From Rhodobacteraceae bacterium EL53 (GTDB taxonomy: Bacteria > Pseudomonadota > Alphaproteobacteria > Rhodobacterales > Rhodobacteraceae), in NCBI GenBank assembly GCA_900313015.1, contig OMPR01000014.1:186001-250000 (forward strand): a stretch of 64,000 nucleotides of DNA, given 5' to 3'. This document shows, piece by piece, positions 17,704-27,998 of the stretch. Numbering within the stretch: the first letter of the stretch is position 1; each line of letters begins with the position of its first letter. Below the pieces are notes generated by a model. That model saw only the letters and a list, made by a program, of their open reading frames with translations. It did not search any database and was not told the DNA's origin. The translations under genes and the position numbers were made by a program.

Positions 17704-17730
17704 CCGCCAGCGTGACCTTTGGGCTGGCGG
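17704..17730 (-). terminator. Terminator hairpin of the pobA-pcaCHG operon
   Basis: CCGCCAGC (17704-17711) pairs with GCTGGCGG (17723-17730), 8-bp GC-rich stem with an 11-base loop, 10 bases beyond the pcaG stop. On the minus strand it is followed by CCCTTTCAAAC, a weak T-run. Confidence 0.6.
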
Positions 17731-17740
17731 ACCGTGCGGT

Positions 17741-18360
17741 TCAGATGTCAAAAAAGACGGTTTCGTCTTCGCTTTGCATCCGAACATCAAACCGATAAAC
17801 GATCTGACCATCGCGGTCTGTGCGTTTGGCGATCAGGGTGGCGCGGCGGCGTTCCCATTCGATCAGGTTCAGCACTGGATCGGCGGCATTGGCATCCATC
17901 TCGTCGTCGAAATAGATGCGCGTGTTCAGCCCGACATTGATACCCCGCGCTACGATCCAGAGATTGATATGAGGGGCCTGCATCCCAACATTGCGTCCGC
18001 GCGTTGCACCCGGTTTGACAGTGTCGAACCCCCATTCACCGGTTTCAAAATCGGTAATGACACGCCCCCACCCGCGAAATCCCTCTTCGACGTCTCCACC
18101 GCCTTCGGGGTGGGAATAAATGCCCGCTGCATTGGCCTGCCACGCCTCTAGCAGCACATCTTTGATGGGCGATCCGGTGCCATCAATCACGACCCCTTCA
18201 ATCCGGATGCGCTCCCCTTTGGCATTAGGGCCGCAAATGTCCCATCCCAATTCCTGACGATAGATGTCAAACCCGGCTGCACCCGGCGCCAATCCGATGT
18301 GCACATAGGGTCCCGCGGTTTGCGAGGGGGTTTCTTTGAGGTAATTCAGATCCTGAGACA

Positions 18361-18361
<1 letters not shown>
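17741..18361 (-). CDS. pcaG: Protocatechuate 3,4-dioxygenase alpha subunit
   Basis: Alpha chain (206 aa) of the intradiol dioxygenase that cleaves protocatechuate to 3-carboxy-cis,cis-muconate. The N-terminal SQTAGPYVHIGLAP is the classic PcaG start; EAWQANAAGIYSHP and VKPGATRGRNVGMQAPHINLWI follow the subunit's jelly-roll fold (given as landmarks). Alpha chains do not carry the full iron site, in keeping with the absent Tyr/His set. Its ATG overlaps the pcaH stop by one base (TGATG), and the two subunits form the active pair. It is the last gene of the operon. Confidence 0.95.
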
Positions 18362-19134
<773 letters not shown>

Positions 19135-19512
19135 TCACTCCTGTTCCATCTCTTCGTAGGTCTGTTTGGCCAGCTTTAGCGCGTGGTTGGCGCGGGGCAC
19201 GCCTGCATAGATCGCGACATGCTGAAACGCCTCGAGCACGTCTTGTTTGCTGGCCCCGGTGTGCGCGGTGGCGCGGATATGCATCGGGATCTCTTCGAAA
19301 TTGCCAAGCGCCGCCAGCAACGCCAGCGTGAGCATGGACCGTTCCCGGTCGCTAATCCCGTCCGAGGCCCAGACCGTGCCCCATGCCCCTTCGGTAATCA
19401 AGGTCTGGAACGGTTCATCAATTGGGGACTTCGCCGCTTCTGCCCGATCAACATGGGCGTCACCCAATATGCGCCGCCGCACTTTCATGCCCGCGTCAAA
19501 GCGATCATTCAT
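19135..19512 (-). CDS. pcaC: 4-Carboxymuconolactone decarboxylase
   Basis: A 125-aa AhpD-fold protein that decarboxylates 4-carboxymuconolactone to beta-ketoadipate enol-lactone. Family landmarks: FDAGMKVRRRILGDAHVDRA at the N-terminus, WGTVWASDGISDRERSMLTL, and HIRATAHTGASKQDVLEAF. The next pathway enzyme upstream (PcaB, the cycloisomerase) and the next downstream (PcaD) are not encoded in this window. The start could also be the ATG at 19508-19506 in another frame, but only 19512 gives the family N-terminus. Confidence 0.93.
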   Translation of the reverse strand: MNDRFDAGMKVRRRILGDAHVDRAEAAKSPIDEPFQTLITEGAWGTVWASDGISDRERSMLTLALLAALGNFEEIPMHIRATAHTGASKQDVLEAFQHVAIYAGVPRANHALKLAKQTYEEMEQE

Positions 19513-19585
19513 GACGATGTCTCCTGTAGGAATGCGGGGGGGAGTTTATCTCGATGTCGGAGCAGGGATGCCATTTTCAAACGCA

Positions 19586-20755
19586 TCAGTACGGCAAGCC
19601 TACATAGTTCTGGGCAAAGACCGACTGCGCTTCGCGGTTTCCACGCAGGAAATCGACATCGGCCTTTTGCATCTTCAGATCAAATGCATTTTGGTCGGGA
19701 AAACGATGCAATAGGTTTGTCGTGGACCAGCTGAAACGCTCGGCCTTCCAGATGCGCGCCAATGCTTTTTCGGAATATTGGTCGATGCCGTCGCTTTTGC
19801 CCGTTTCGTACATTTGCACCAAACCATTGTACAAATAGTGGATATCGCTGGCGGCGGTGTTCAACCCCTTTGCGCCTGTGGGTGGAACAATATGGGCCGC
19901 GTCCCCGCACAGAAATAAACGCCCCCAGCGCATCGGCTCGGTCACAAAGGATCGGAGCGGGGCAATGGATTTCTCGATTGAGGGACCCGTCACCAGCTTG
20001 TCTGCGTATTCGGCGGGGATACGTCGTTTTAACTCGGTCCAAAACGCGTCATCCGTCCAATCTTCGGGGGCATCAGACAGCGAGCACTGAATGTAATACC
20101 GGCTCAGGTTTTCGTTGCGCATCGAACACAAGGCAAAGCCGCGTTCGGAGCCAGAATAAATCAGCTCGTCATTCACGGGTGGGGTTTCCGACAAAACACC
20201 CAGCCAGCCAAACGGGTAAAGCTTTTCATATTCTTTTCTGATGCTTAGGGGAATGGTTTGGCGGCTTATGCCGTGGAACCCATCGCACCCGGCGACATAG
20301 TCACAATCGATCCGATGTTCGGTGCCATCAACCGAATAGGTGACATGTGGTGCGTCTGAATCCGCTCCGTGAATAGTCACGTTTTCTGTGTTGAATACAA
20401 TCTGACCACCCATTGCTTCGCGGGCTTCGTATAGGTCGCGCGTGACTTCAGTTTGGCCATAAACAACGACATTGCTGCCTGTCAGATCTTTGAAATCAAT
20501 GTTGAATTGGGTTTCGCCAAAGGAGATGACGGTACCATCATGGGCAAAGCATTCTTTGTCCATACGGTCTGCGACCCCGGCTTCGCGCATCAGGTTCACA
20601 AAGCCGACTTCCAAAATACCGGCCCGTATTCGACCCAGAACGTAATCTTTGGTTTTGCGTTCCAGCACCACTGTGTCGATGCCTTTGCGGTGCAGAAGCT
20701 GACTTAGCAAAAGCCCGGATGGGCCACCGCCAATGATCGCGACTTGGGTGCGCAT
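19586..20755 (-). CDS. pobA: 4-Hydroxybenzoate 3-monooxygenase
   Basis: FAD/NADPH aromatic hydroxylase (389 aa) converting 4-hydroxybenzoate to protocatechuate. The dinucleotide motif GGGPSGLLLSQLL is at residues 8-20, RIRAGILEVG near 42-51 contacts FAD/NADPH, and the second FAD motif CGDAAHIVPPTGAKGLN is at about 285-301. Length equals the family norm. It is the first gene of the minus-strand operon pobA-pcaC-pcaH-pcaG and is divergent from pcaQ across 98 bases, so its product directly supplies the dioxygenase encoded downstream. Confidence 0.95.
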   Translation of the reverse strand: MRTQVAIIGGGPSGLLLSQLLHRKGIDTVVLERKTKDYVLGRIRAGILEVGFVNLMREAGVADRMDKECFAHDGTVISFGETQFNIDFKDLTGSNVVVYGQTEVTRDLYEAREAMGGQIVFNTENVTIHGADSDAPHVTYSVDGTEHRIDCDYVAGCDGFHGISRQTIPLSIRKEYEKLYPFGWLGVLSETPPVNDELIYSGSERGFALCSMRNENLSRYYIQCSLSDAPEDWTDDAFWTELKRRIPAEYADKLVTGPSIEKSIAPLRSFVTEPMRWGRLFLCGDAAHIVPPTGAKGLNTAASDIHYLYNGLVQMYETGKSDGIDQYSEKALARIWKAERFSWSTTNLLHRFPDQNAFDLKMQKADVDFLRGNREAQSVFAQNYVGLPY

Positions 20756-20804
20756 TTTGACTCTCCTGAAATCTTCTACAGAGATATTGCTTGCGATAAA
20801 CGAT

Positions 20805-20821
20805 TAAGTAAAATGATCTTA
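20805..20821. promoter_or_regulatory. Short inverted repeat between pobA and pcaQ
   Basis: TAAG (20805-20808) and CTTA (20818-20821) with a nine-base spacer in the divergent 98-base promoter region. LysR regulators usually bind such dyads near divergent promoters, but the arms are short and the motif does not match a PcaQ consensus I could confirm. Confidence 0.25.
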
Positions 20822-20853
20822 TGTCGATTTTAGTTTCGGAAAGTAGCAAGTAA

Positions 20854-21780
20854 GTGATCGATCGCCGTATCAAGTTTCGTCACATCCAATGTTATGTGGA
20901 AATCTGTCGCGAGCAGAGTCTGAAGGGCGCGGCGGAAAAGCTGTTTTTAACCCAACCGGCGATCTCCAAAACGTTAAAAGAGCTGGAAGGCATTATGGGG
21001 GCAACCCTGTTGACCCGAAATCGGGCAGGGGTCGTTCTGACACGACAGGGAGAGGTGTTTTTACATTTTGCCGAGATGTCGTTGGCCTCGCTCCAGCAAG
21101 GGTTAACCGGGGTAGAGCAAGTTGGTGCGCGCGGTAAGACCCTTTTGTCTGTAGGGGCGCTGCCATCAGTTGCTGCGCGTCTCATGCCAAGTGTTGCAGC
21201 CAAGTTTGCCGAATTGGCCCCAAATACAACGCTTAGAATCGTGGATGGGCCACATAGCTACCTTGTTGAACGGTTGCGCCTTGGGGATTTGGATCTGGTG
21301 ATCGGCCGTTTGGGGCGACCAGAGACCATGCAGGGAATTACGTTTACGCAGCTTTACGAAGAACAAGTCGAATTCGTGGTGCGGGCGGGCCATCCGCTGT
21401 TGGATGCGCCAGATTTGAAACGGATCGGTGAATGGCAGGTGATTTATCCACCCGAAGGGTCTGCGATCCGGCCATTGGTGGATCGTTTTTTGATTGCCCA
21501 CGGTGTGGGGCAGATCGACAATCGCCTCGAAACCGTGTCAGGGGCTTTTGGCCGTCATTTCACACGGCATTCCGATGCGATCTGGATCATTTCAGCGGGG
21601 GTTGTGGCCAACGAAATTGTAGACGGGCATCTTAGGGCACTGCCGATTGATACCGCGATTACGCGCGGGCCAGTCGGGCTGATGCATCGCCCAGATGAAA
21701 TTTTGTCTTCGCAGGCGCAGGTTTTTAGTCTTGCCGTGAAATCAGCCTTAGAAGAGCAGAAACCAGGAGCAGATTTTTAG
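20854..21780 (+). CDS. pcaQ: LysR-family regulator of the pca genes (PcaQ)
   Basis: A 308-aa LysR regulator. The winged helix-turn-helix is at about residues 6-65 (FRHIQCYVEICREQSLKGAAEKL; landmarks only FRHIQCYVEI and LTQPAISKTLKELE), followed by a periplasmic-binding-like effector domain. The N-terminus RRIKFRHIQCY and the location beside pca genes are typical of PcaQ, which in alphaproteobacteria activates pca genes with beta-carboxymuconate-type coinducers. It starts at GTG and is divergent from pobA, so it probably controls pobA-pcaCHG. Confidence 0.88.
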   Translation: MIDRRIKFRHIQCYVEICREQSLKGAAEKLFLTQPAISKTLKELEGIMGATLLTRNRAGVVLTRQGEVFLHFAEMSLASLQQGLTGVEQVGARGKTLLSVGALPSVAARLMPSVAAKFAELAPNTTLRIVDGPHSYLVERLRLGDLDLVIGRLGRPETMQGITFTQLYEEQVEFVVRAGHPLLDAPDLKRIGEWQVIYPPEGSAIRPLVDRFLIAHGVGQIDNRLETVSGAFGRHFTRHSDAIWIISAGVVANEIVDGHLRALPIDTAITRGPVGLMHRPDEILSSQAQVFSLAVKSALEEQKPGADF

Positions 21781-21819
21781 CCACCCCTGCCTACCCCAAA
21801 CGGGCGTGTGATGTGCCGT

Positions 21820-22791
21820 TTAAATTGCCCCATACGTCCGATCTTCGATAGGGATCTCAGCAAGTTCAGCCTCACAGCTGGACAAGAAGATGGCTTCGGC
21901 GTCGGACTGGCGGCGGGCAGGATTTGTGATCAGATAGATGTTCACCAAGGGCAGGTCATCATAAGGCGGCAATTGACGAATGTTGCCCGCAATCACGTCT
22001 TGCTTTGCGACGTGAAGAGGCAGCGCGCCAATTCCGACATTTGCCATTATCATCCGGCGGATTTCATTCAGGCTAGAGGACACGCCGCGCCAAGTGTTGG
22101 CCAGACCCGCACGGGCACGCAGGCGGGAAATGACATCCAGTGGACCGCCTTCGGCTTCTGTTTGAAAGGCTACGAACGGCTCACCTTCTAAATCTTTGGG
22201 GCGGATTTTCTTGGCATGGAACAAGGGATGGCGGGCGCCGCAAAAGAGCCCAAAGAATTCTCTGTATAGAACCAATCTGTCCAGATTCTGCGGGGCTTTA
22301 GACAAGAGGCAGATGCCAAAACTCGCTCTGTTTTGCGAGATCATCGTTTCAACCTCGTCGCTTTCGTAAACTGAAAAGGAATAAGTTACGTGTGGATGTG
22401 CGGTGGAAAACCGATCCAAGAAGTCGTCAAAATGTTCAGAGATTACAGAACTGGTGGTGGCAATAGAAAGATGTCCGCGCAGTTCTGCATTGTCGACATT
22501 CAAGAGCGAAGGGAGTTGCGAGATCGAACCGAAAATCTTGGCACATTCTGAATAGAGCGCATGGCCTGAGCGCGTGATGGTAAACTCGTTGGGTTTGCGA
22601 ATGATGAGTGTCCGGCCCGTCGCCGTTTCGAGACGCTTCAAAGCGGCAGAAACTGTTGGCTGCTTCAGGCCTAAAAAGTCAGCAGCCTTTGAAATACCGC
22701 GCTGTTCGACGATGACCATAAAGGTGCGCAGAAGATTCCAATCAAGGTTCCAAGGAAAGCGTTGTTGATGCGGTAAGCTCATAGATTTCAT
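21820..22791 (-). CDS. LysR-family transcriptional regulator
   Basis: A 323-aa LysR protein with the DNA-binding domain near residues 12-72 (WNLLRTFMVIVEQRGISKAA; KQPTVSAALKRLE) and an effector domain after it. It is divergent from the amino-acid ABC transporter operon and is the likely controller of it. No Shine-Dalgarno is seen before either ATG at 22791 or 22782. The start lies inside a perfect palindrome (22781-22795), which fits autorepression. It converges with pcaQ. Confidence 0.85.
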   Translation of the reverse strand: MKSMSLPHQQRFPWNLDWNLLRTFMVIVEQRGISKAADFLGLKQPTVSAALKRLETATGRTLIIRKPNEFTITRSGHALYSECAKIFGSISQLPSLLNVDNAELRGHLSIATTSSVISEHFDDFLDRFSTAHPHVTYSFSVYESDEVETMISQNRASFGICLLSKAPQNLDRLVLYREFFGLFCGARHPLFHAKKIRPKDLEGEPFVAFQTEAEGGPLDVISRLRARAGLANTWRGVSSSLNEIRRMIMANVGIGALPLHVAKQDVIAGNIRQLPPYDDLPLVNIYLITNPARRQSDAEAIFLSSCEAELAEIPIEDRTYGAI

Positions 22792-22795
22792 CTAT
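22781..22795. promoter_or_regulatory. Palindrome over the LysR start codon
   Basis: ATAGAT-TTC-ATCTAT is a perfect 15-base dyad covering the first codons of the minus-strand LysR gene. Occupancy would block its own translation start region, a typical autorepression layout. Confidence 0.4.
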
Positions 22796-22805
22796 ATTGA
22801 TAATG

Positions 22806-22830
22806 TCATATATTTATTTGCACGATATGA
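22806..22830. promoter_or_regulatory. LysR-type dyad in the divergent promoter
   Basis: TCATAT (22806-22811) and ATATGA (22825-22830) form a dyad with a 13-base spacer, placed between the LysR gene and the transporter operon. Its shape fits an activator site. Confidence 0.4.
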
Positions 22831-22919
22831 GCGACCATGCAAGTCTCAGCTTGAGCGGGGGTAATCCGCCAAGACTGCACGGGCCTTTACCCCGGCAATT
22901 ATCAACAGGAGAGACAAAG

Positions 22920-23696
22920 ATGACTGTTCGCCGTACCATCCTGAAATCTGCAATCGCCGCTGCTGGCCTTGCAGTAATGGGGCTGAACGCTGCTGTCGCA
23001 GAGGAGCTTGATACCCTGAAAGAAAAGGGTGTGATCCGCATCGCAATGTCAGGGGCTTACCCTCCGTTTAACTTTGTGAATGATGAAAATCAGGTTGTCG
23101 GATTTGACCCGGCGGTTGGCACGGAAATCGCCAAACGCATGGGGCTAGAGGCCGAAATTGTGACCACTGCGTGGGACGGCATCATTGGCGGGCTTTTGGC
23201 AAACAAATACGACGCGATTGTTGGGTCGATGACAATCACGGCCGAACGCGATGAGGTGGTTGATTTTGTTGGGCCATATTATTCGGATAAGCGCGCTATC
23301 TTCACCAAGCCGGGGTCAGACATTACCGACCTTGATGGTTTGAAGGGCAAGAAAGTTGGCCTGACTTTGGGCGAAACCCACGAGGATTGGGCCCGGGAGA
23401 TGGGGTATTCAATCAATACTTACAAAGGTCTGCCTGAACTTCTGCTTGAATTGGAAAACGGGCGTGTTGATGCCATCGTCAACGACTCGATTGCGGCCAT
23501 TCTGGCGATGACGGCCAAGGGTCAGGAATTTGCAATGTTCGACGATCCCGGCACCGAACCGTTTGGGGCGGGCATCGCAATTCGTCAGGGTAACCCCGCC
23601 TTGGCTGAGGAAATGCAAAAAGCGTTGGATTCCATGATGGAAGACGGCACCTATCTTGCGCTGGCCGAAAAGTGGATCGGCGCGGATATCCGCTAA
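22920..23696 (+). CDS. Amino-acid ABC transporter substrate-binding protein
   Basis: Periplasmic binding protein of the polar amino-acid family (258 aa). Signal peptide MTVRRTILKSAIAAAGLAVM has a twin-Arg and ends near NAAVA-EE. Mature features: KGVIRIAMSGAYPPFNF, then VGFDPAVGTEIAKRMG, and the ligand-clamp loop GSMTITAERDEVVDFVGPYY (landmark). The ATG at 22920 follows AGGAGAG; the upstream in-frame ATG at 22797 is not supported. First gene of an operon that includes two permeases, an ATPase and catabolic enzymes. The ligand is likely an amino acid or amino-acid derivative. Confidence 0.9.
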   Translation: MTVRRTILKSAIAAAGLAVMGLNAAVAEELDTLKEKGVIRIAMSGAYPPFNFVNDENQVVGFDPAVGTEIAKRMGLEAEIVTTAWDGIIGGLLANKYDAIVGSMTITAERDEVVDFVGPYYSDKRAIFTKPGSDITDLDGLKGKKVGLTLGETHEDWAREMGYSINTYKGLPELLLELENGRVDAIVNDSIAAILAMTAKGQEFAMFDDPGTEPFGAGIAIRQGNPALAEEMQKALDSMMEDGTYLALAEKWIGADIR

Positions 23697-23706
23697 GCGC
23701 TCTCCT

Positions 23707-23741
23707 CCCCGCTGTCGGCTTTGGCGGCGGGGCTTTCTTTT
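23707..23741 (+). terminator. GC-rich hairpin with T-run after binding-protein gene
   Basis: CCCCGC (23707-23712) pairs with GCGGGG (23727-23732), then CTTTCTTTT. It lies 11 bases after the binding-protein stop. In such operons a partial terminator here commonly leaves the binding protein in excess over the membrane subunits. Confidence 0.6.
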
Positions 23742-23850
23742 GGGCATGGACCGTTGGTGTGCGCTTGCATGTTCCTCAACATAGGTAAACCTTCGTTTCA
23801 GAGACGGTGCGCTGTGCCCGTTTCACAAGATATGGCCACAGGGGGGCAGC

Positions 23851-24498
23851 ATGGATTTTGAACTGATGCTTAAGGTCTATCCGTTCTTTCTTGAGGCCGC
23901 TTGGATAACAGTGCTTTTGTCGATTTTGACGGCGATATTGGGTTTGACCTGTGGGGCCCTCGGGGCTGCGGCCCGCTTGTCAAGATTTGCGGGATTGCGG
24001 TTTGTCGGTGCGGCTTATGTCAGTGTGTTTCGCGGCACGCCTGCTTTGATCCAGCTGTTCATCCTCTACTTCGGGGGGCCCCAGATCGGTATCCAACTGG
24101 ATGCGTTCGAGGCGGGTGTGATCGGGCTTGGCATAAACGCCGGCGCTTACATGACTGAAACCATCCGCGGTGCGATTATCGCGATCGACAAAGGCCAGCG
24201 CGAAGCGGCCCGCACCCTTGGGCTGAGCCAATGGCAAGCCATGTACAGGATAATTCTACCGCAATCTGCCCGGCTGATGGTGCGCCCGTTAGGGGTTAAT
24301 ATCAACGCACTGATCAAGGCGACTGCGCTGGTCGCGGCGATCTCGGTCGTCGAACTGACCTATACCGCGCAGCGTTACATTGGATCGACCTATAAGCCCT
24401 TTGAAATGTTTCTGCTGGCAGGGGTTCTTTACATGATCATCATCTATGTGGTCGGCCGTGGCATCGCCTGGCTAGACCGCAAAGTGCAAATCACCTGA
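23851..24498 (+). CDS. Amino-acid ABC transporter permease (first)
   Basis: HisM/GlnP-type permease of 215 aa with about five membrane helices. The EAA loop is [20 protein letters not shown] at about residues 115-134. YVSVFRGTPALIQLF is the usual N-terminal signature. Pairs with the next permease as a heterodimer. The 154-base gap before it holds the hairpin described separately. Confidence 0.88.
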   Translation: MDFELMLKVYPFFLEAAWITVLLSILTAILGLTCGALGAAARLSRFAGLRFVGAAYVSVFRGTPALIQLFILYFGGPQIGIQLDAFEAGVIGLGINAGAYMTETIRGAIIAIDKGQREAARTLGLSQWQAMYRIILPQSARLMVRPLGVNINALIKATALVAAISVVELTYTAQRYIGSTYKPFEMFLLAGVLYMIIIYVVGRGIAWLDRKVQIT

Positions 24499-24516
24499 TC
24501 GGAAAAGGAAAGACTG

Positions 24517-25173
24517 ATGGGCCTCGATTTTTCGATTATTCCCAAATACATGGACGTGATCCTGCTTGGGTGTGCCTGGACCATTGGCATCACGGTTGCG
24601 GCGGCGATCCTGAGCTTTTTTGGTGGTATCATCTTTGCTGTGATTGCGCTTTATGCGCCTTGGATCATCCGCCAGCCGTTTCGGCTGATCGCGTGGCTGT
24701 TCATGGGGACGCCGCTGTTGTTGCAACTGTTTTTGATCTATTTCGGATTGGTTCAGATTGGCATTGATTTACCCGCCTTTGTGGCAGGGATCATCGGGTT
24801 GGGATTGCACTTTGCTGTCTATAATTCGGAGCTAATTCAAACTGCGATCTTGGCTGTCGACAAAGGCCAGATGGAAGCGGCCCGGACCTTGGGACTGAGC
24901 CGGGGCGAGGCGCTGCGCAAAGTCGTTATCCCACAGGCCGTGCGGGATGTGGTTCCGCCGATTGGCAACAATATGATCGCGCTGTTGAAAGACAGTGCTT
25001 TGGTGTCGGTGATTGGAGTGAGTGAACTGACACTGTCGGCGCAGCGGGTTATCGGCAAGACCTATCGCCCGTTCGAATTCTATATCCTGGCTGCGGCCTG
25101 CTATTACGTCATCAACCTGGGCATGGAATGGGTGCAGCGCAAAATCGAGCGCCGTATCTCAATCTCCCGCTGA
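24517..25173 (+). CDS. Amino-acid ABC transporter permease (second)
   Basis: Second HisQ/HisM-type permease, 218 aa, about five helices. The EAA motif is [20 protein letters not shown] (about 118-137), preceded by [28 protein letters not shown] lies before the ATG. Together with the first permease and the ATPase it completes the importer. Confidence 0.88.
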   Translation: MGLDFSIIPKYMDVILLGCAWTIGITVAAAILSFFGGIIFAVIALYAPWIIRQPFRLIAWLFMGTPLLLQLFLIYFGLVQIGIDLPAFVAGIIGLGLHFAVYNSELIQTAILAVDKGQMEAARTLGLSRGEALRKVVIPQAVRDVVPPIGNNMIALLKDSALVSVIGVSELTLSAQRVIGKTYRPFEFYILAAACYYVINLGMEWVQRKIERRISISR

Positions 25174-25189
25174 TTTTATGAGGCCTTTC

Positions 25190-25960
25190 ATGACCGAAAA
25201 AACAAACTTTGTCGAAATCCGGCACGCCCAAAAATCCTTTGGCACGCTGGAGGTTCTGAAAGACATCAGCCTGACGGTTGAGCGTGGGCAGATTGTTGGC
25301 ATCATTGGCTCGTCTGGCTCAGGTAAATCGACTTTGCTACGGGCTATTAATGATTTGGACCCGCTAACAGGTGGCGAAATCTGGTTGGATGGGGTGCAAG
25401 TGAACAAACAACTGCCGCATCGGCAGTATGAAAAACACATCAACGAGATGCGCCAGCACGTGGGAATGGTGTTTCAACATTTTAATCTATTCCCGCATAT
25501 GACGGCGCGCGAAAATGTCACTATGGCGCCGATGTTGTTGAAAAAGATCTCTAAGGAAGAGGCGAACAAGTTGGCAGAAGAACAGCTTGAAAACGTCGGC
25601 ATGTTAGAGCGGATTGATTATTACCCATCGCAACTGTCCGGCGGGCAAAAACAGAGGGTTGCGATTGCGCGGGCACTGGCAATGAAACCCAAGCTGATGC
25701 TGTTTGACGAGGCCACTTCGGCGCTGGATCCGGAATTGGTGGAAGAGGTGAATCAGGTCATGAAAAACCTCGCCGAACAGCACATGACCATGATCATTGT
25801 GACCCACGAAATGGATTTTGCAGCCTCGGTCTGTGACCGTGTGCTGTTCATGGACAAAGGTGTTGTTGTCGAAGAAGGCCCGCCCGAAGTCATTTTCAAG
25901 ACCCCGACCAAAGACCGTACCCGCGAATTTCTCCGTAAGCATATCGAAGGTGCCAAGTGA
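25190..25960 (+). CDS. Amino-acid ABC transporter ATP-binding protein
   Basis: GlnQ/HisP-type ATPase. Walker A is [11 protein letters not shown], the Q-loop is in [14 protein letters not shown], the signature is [16 protein letters not shown], and Walker B is [13 protein letters not shown] followed by the switch His in [10 protein letters not shown] chose the ATG at 25190 because TGAGG lies six bases ahead; an ATG at 25178 would add four residues. The GTG of the aminotransferase gene overlaps its stop. Confidence 0.9.
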   Translation: MTEKTNFVEIRHAQKSFGTLEVLKDISLTVERGQIVGIIGSSGSGKSTLLRAINDLDPLTGGEIWLDGVQVNKQLPHRQYEKHINEMRQHVGMVFQHFNLFPHMTARENVTMAPMLLKKISKEEANKLAEEQLENVGMLERIDYYPSQLSGGQKQRVAIARALAMKPKLMLFDEATSALDPELVEEVNQVMKNLAEQHMTMIIVTHEMDFAASVCDRVLFMDKGVVVEEGPPEVIFKTPTKDRTREFLRKHIEGAK

Positions 25961-27309
25961 GCGACGATTCCTCATATCTGTTCTATCAATCGCGCAACCC
26001 GCGTCCGTTTCTGGATTACGGCGAGGGGATCTATCTCTTTGATGAGGCGGGCAAACGCTATATCGATGGATCGTCTGGCGCGATGGTATCAAACATCGGT
26101 CATTCCAACCCGCGTGTGCTGGCCAAGATCAAGGTGCAGATGGACAAGGCGACGTTTGGGTATCGGTTGCATTTTCGCACCCATCCGTCCGAGGATCTGG
26201 CAGCGAAAACGGTTGCCATGACGCCCGATGGGTTGGACCGTGTGTTCTTTGTTTCGGGTGGATCAGAGGCAGTTGAGAGCGCTGTGAAACTGGCCCGTCA
26301 ATTTGCGCTGACACAGGGGCAAGACGCACGCCACAAGGTGATATCGCGGTTTCCGTCGTACCATGGCTGCACCTTTGGTGCGTTGGATTTGACCGGTTAT
26401 GATCCACTGCGCGAACCCTTTGCACCTATGATGGAGGGGATGCCCAAAGTGGCAGCGCCTGCGACCTATCTGGATCGGGACAATCTGAGTGAAGAGGCGC
26501 GTGGGATAAAATACGCCGATCTTTTGCGGGACAAAATTCTTGCCGAAGGGCCGGAAACGGTTCTTGCGTTTATCATGGAACCCGTTGGTGGGGCGTCTAC
26601 CGGTGCCTTGGTTGCGCCCGATAGTTATTATGGCCGCATTCGCGACATCTGCGACGAATTTGGGGTGTTGCTGATCTATGATGAAGTCATGACCGGGGCA
26701 GGGCGCACCGGAAAATTCTTGGCGGCTGAACACTGGGGCATCACACCGGATATCGTTGCGATGTCCAAGGGGTTTGGCGCTGGATATGCGCCGCTTGGGG
26801 CAATTGTTGCTGGGGCGCGGTTGGTCGAACCTGTTCTGGATGCTGGTGGTTTTCTGCATGGGTTTACCTATGCCGGAAACCCTTTGGCGTGTTCGGCTGG
26901 ATTGGCTGTTCTGGAAGAGATGGAAGATCAGGGATTGATCGAGAACGCCGCCAGAATGGGTGAGGTTTTGATGGTTCAGCTGCGTGCGTTGATGGATCGT
27001 TACCCCTTTATTGGTGATGTGCGCGGCAAGGGTTTGTTGACTGCATTTGAGTTTGTCTCTGACCGAGAGACAATGGAGCCGCTGCCACCCGAACTTGATG
27101 CCCATGCACGACTTGTCGAACTTGCTTATGAACGTGGTCTGATCATTTACTCGCGCCGGACGCGCGGCGGCATAACTGGCGATCACTTTCTGATCGCGCC
27201 CCCATTGATCATCACCGAACAGCAGATCGACGAGTTGATGGGCATTCTGCGGGATGCGCTGGACGCCTTTGCTCAAGACGTCGGTCTGCCGGTGGAGGCG
27301 GCTAAATGA
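25957..27309 (+). CDS. Class III PLP aminotransferase
   Basis: A 450-aa omega-aminotransferase-type enzyme. The PLP Lys is in [15 protein letters not shown] (about residue 269); [17 protein letters not shown] and [15 protein letters not shown] are fold-type I landmarks. GTG start overlaps the ATPase stop by four bases and its own stop overlaps the CoA-transferase ATG, so it is co-translated with uptake and CoA-activation genes. It probably removes the amino group of the imported compound or a hydrolysis product, giving an oxoacid or semialdehyde. Substrate not predictable. Confidence 0.85.
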   Translation: MSDDSSYLFYQSRNPRPFLDYGEGIYLFDEAGKRYIDGSSGAMVSNIGHSNPRVLAKIKVQMDKATFGYRLHFRTHPSEDLAAKTVAMTPDGLDRVFFVSGGSEAVESAVKLARQFALTQGQDARHKVISRFPSYHGCTFGALDLTGYDPLREPFAPMMEGMPKVAAPATYLDRDNLSEEARGIKYADLLRDKILAEGPETVLAFIMEPVGGASTGALVAPDSYYGRIRDICDEFGVLLIYDEVMTGAGRTGKFLAAEHWGITPDIVAMSKGFGAGYAPLGAIVAGARLVEPVLDAGGFLHGFTYAGNPLACSAGLAVLEEMEDQGLIENAARMGEVLMVQLRALMDRYPFIGDVRGKGLLTAFEFVSDRETMEPLPPELDAHARLVELAYERGLIIYSRRTRGGITGDHFLIAPPLIITEQQIDELMGILRDALDAFAQDVGLPVEAAK

Positions 27310-27998
27310 AGCTTCCAAACAAACAATGTGAGATAGAGGCGGCAATCGCGATTATCAAAGATGGGGATACGGTTATGATCGGGGGATTTGGTGTGCCGGG
27401 GACACCGATGACACTGATCCACGCCCTTGTGGCGCATGGCGCCCGTGATCTGACCTTGGTTAAGAATGATGCGAATGAGCCCGGCATGGGACTGGACCAT
27501 CTGTTGAAGAGTGGTCAGGTTTCACGTCTCGTGACAACCCATCTGGGTTTGAACAGCTATGCGATCGGCTTGATGAACGAGGGGAAGATCAGTGTTGAAT
27601 TCAACGCTCAGGGCATTCTTGCGGAACGCATTCGGGCTGGTGGATCTGGGATAGGCGCGGTTCTCAGCGATATTGGGATCGGGACCGAATTGGCCGCGGG
27701 CAAACAAGTGGTTGAGATCGCAGGAAAACCTCATCTGGTTGAAGCGGCCCTGCGTGCTGATGTAGCGCTGATCCACGCTGCGTGTGGGGACACGTTCGGC
27801 AATCTTGCTTATGCGGCAACTGCGCAAAATTTTAACCCGCTGATGGCGATGGCTGCTGATTGTGTCATTGCCGAGGTCGAAACAGTTTTGCCATTGGGAG
27901 GGTTGTCGGCGAACGCGATACACACCAGCGGCGTTTTTATCGATCACGTTACCGAATTGGGTGATTTGTCCAAGGAATATGCTGTTGTCCAACGCTAG
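27306..27998 (+). CDS. 3-Oxoacid CoA-transferase, subunit A
   Basis: Alpha chain of a two-subunit family I CoA-transferase, 230 aa. GFGVPGTPMTLIHAL near the N-terminus and IEVAGKPHLVEAALRADVAL-type sequence (here VEIAGKPHLVEAALRADVAL) are typical. With subunit B it moves CoA from succinyl-CoA or acetyl-CoA onto a 3-oxoacid or similar acid. Its ATG overlaps the aminotransferase stop and its 3' end overlaps subunit B by 20 bases. Confidence 0.88.
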   Translation: MKLPNKQCEIEAAIAIIKDGDTVMIGGFGVPGTPMTLIHALVAHGARDLTLVKNDANEPGMGLDHLLKSGQVSRLVTTHLGLNSYAIGLMNEGKISVEFNAQGILAERIRAGGSGIGAVLSDIGIGTELAAGKQVVEIAGKPHLVEAALRADVALIHAACGDTFGNLAYAATAQNFNPLMAMAADCVIAEVETVLPLGGLSANAIHTSGVFIDHVTELGDLSKEYAVVQR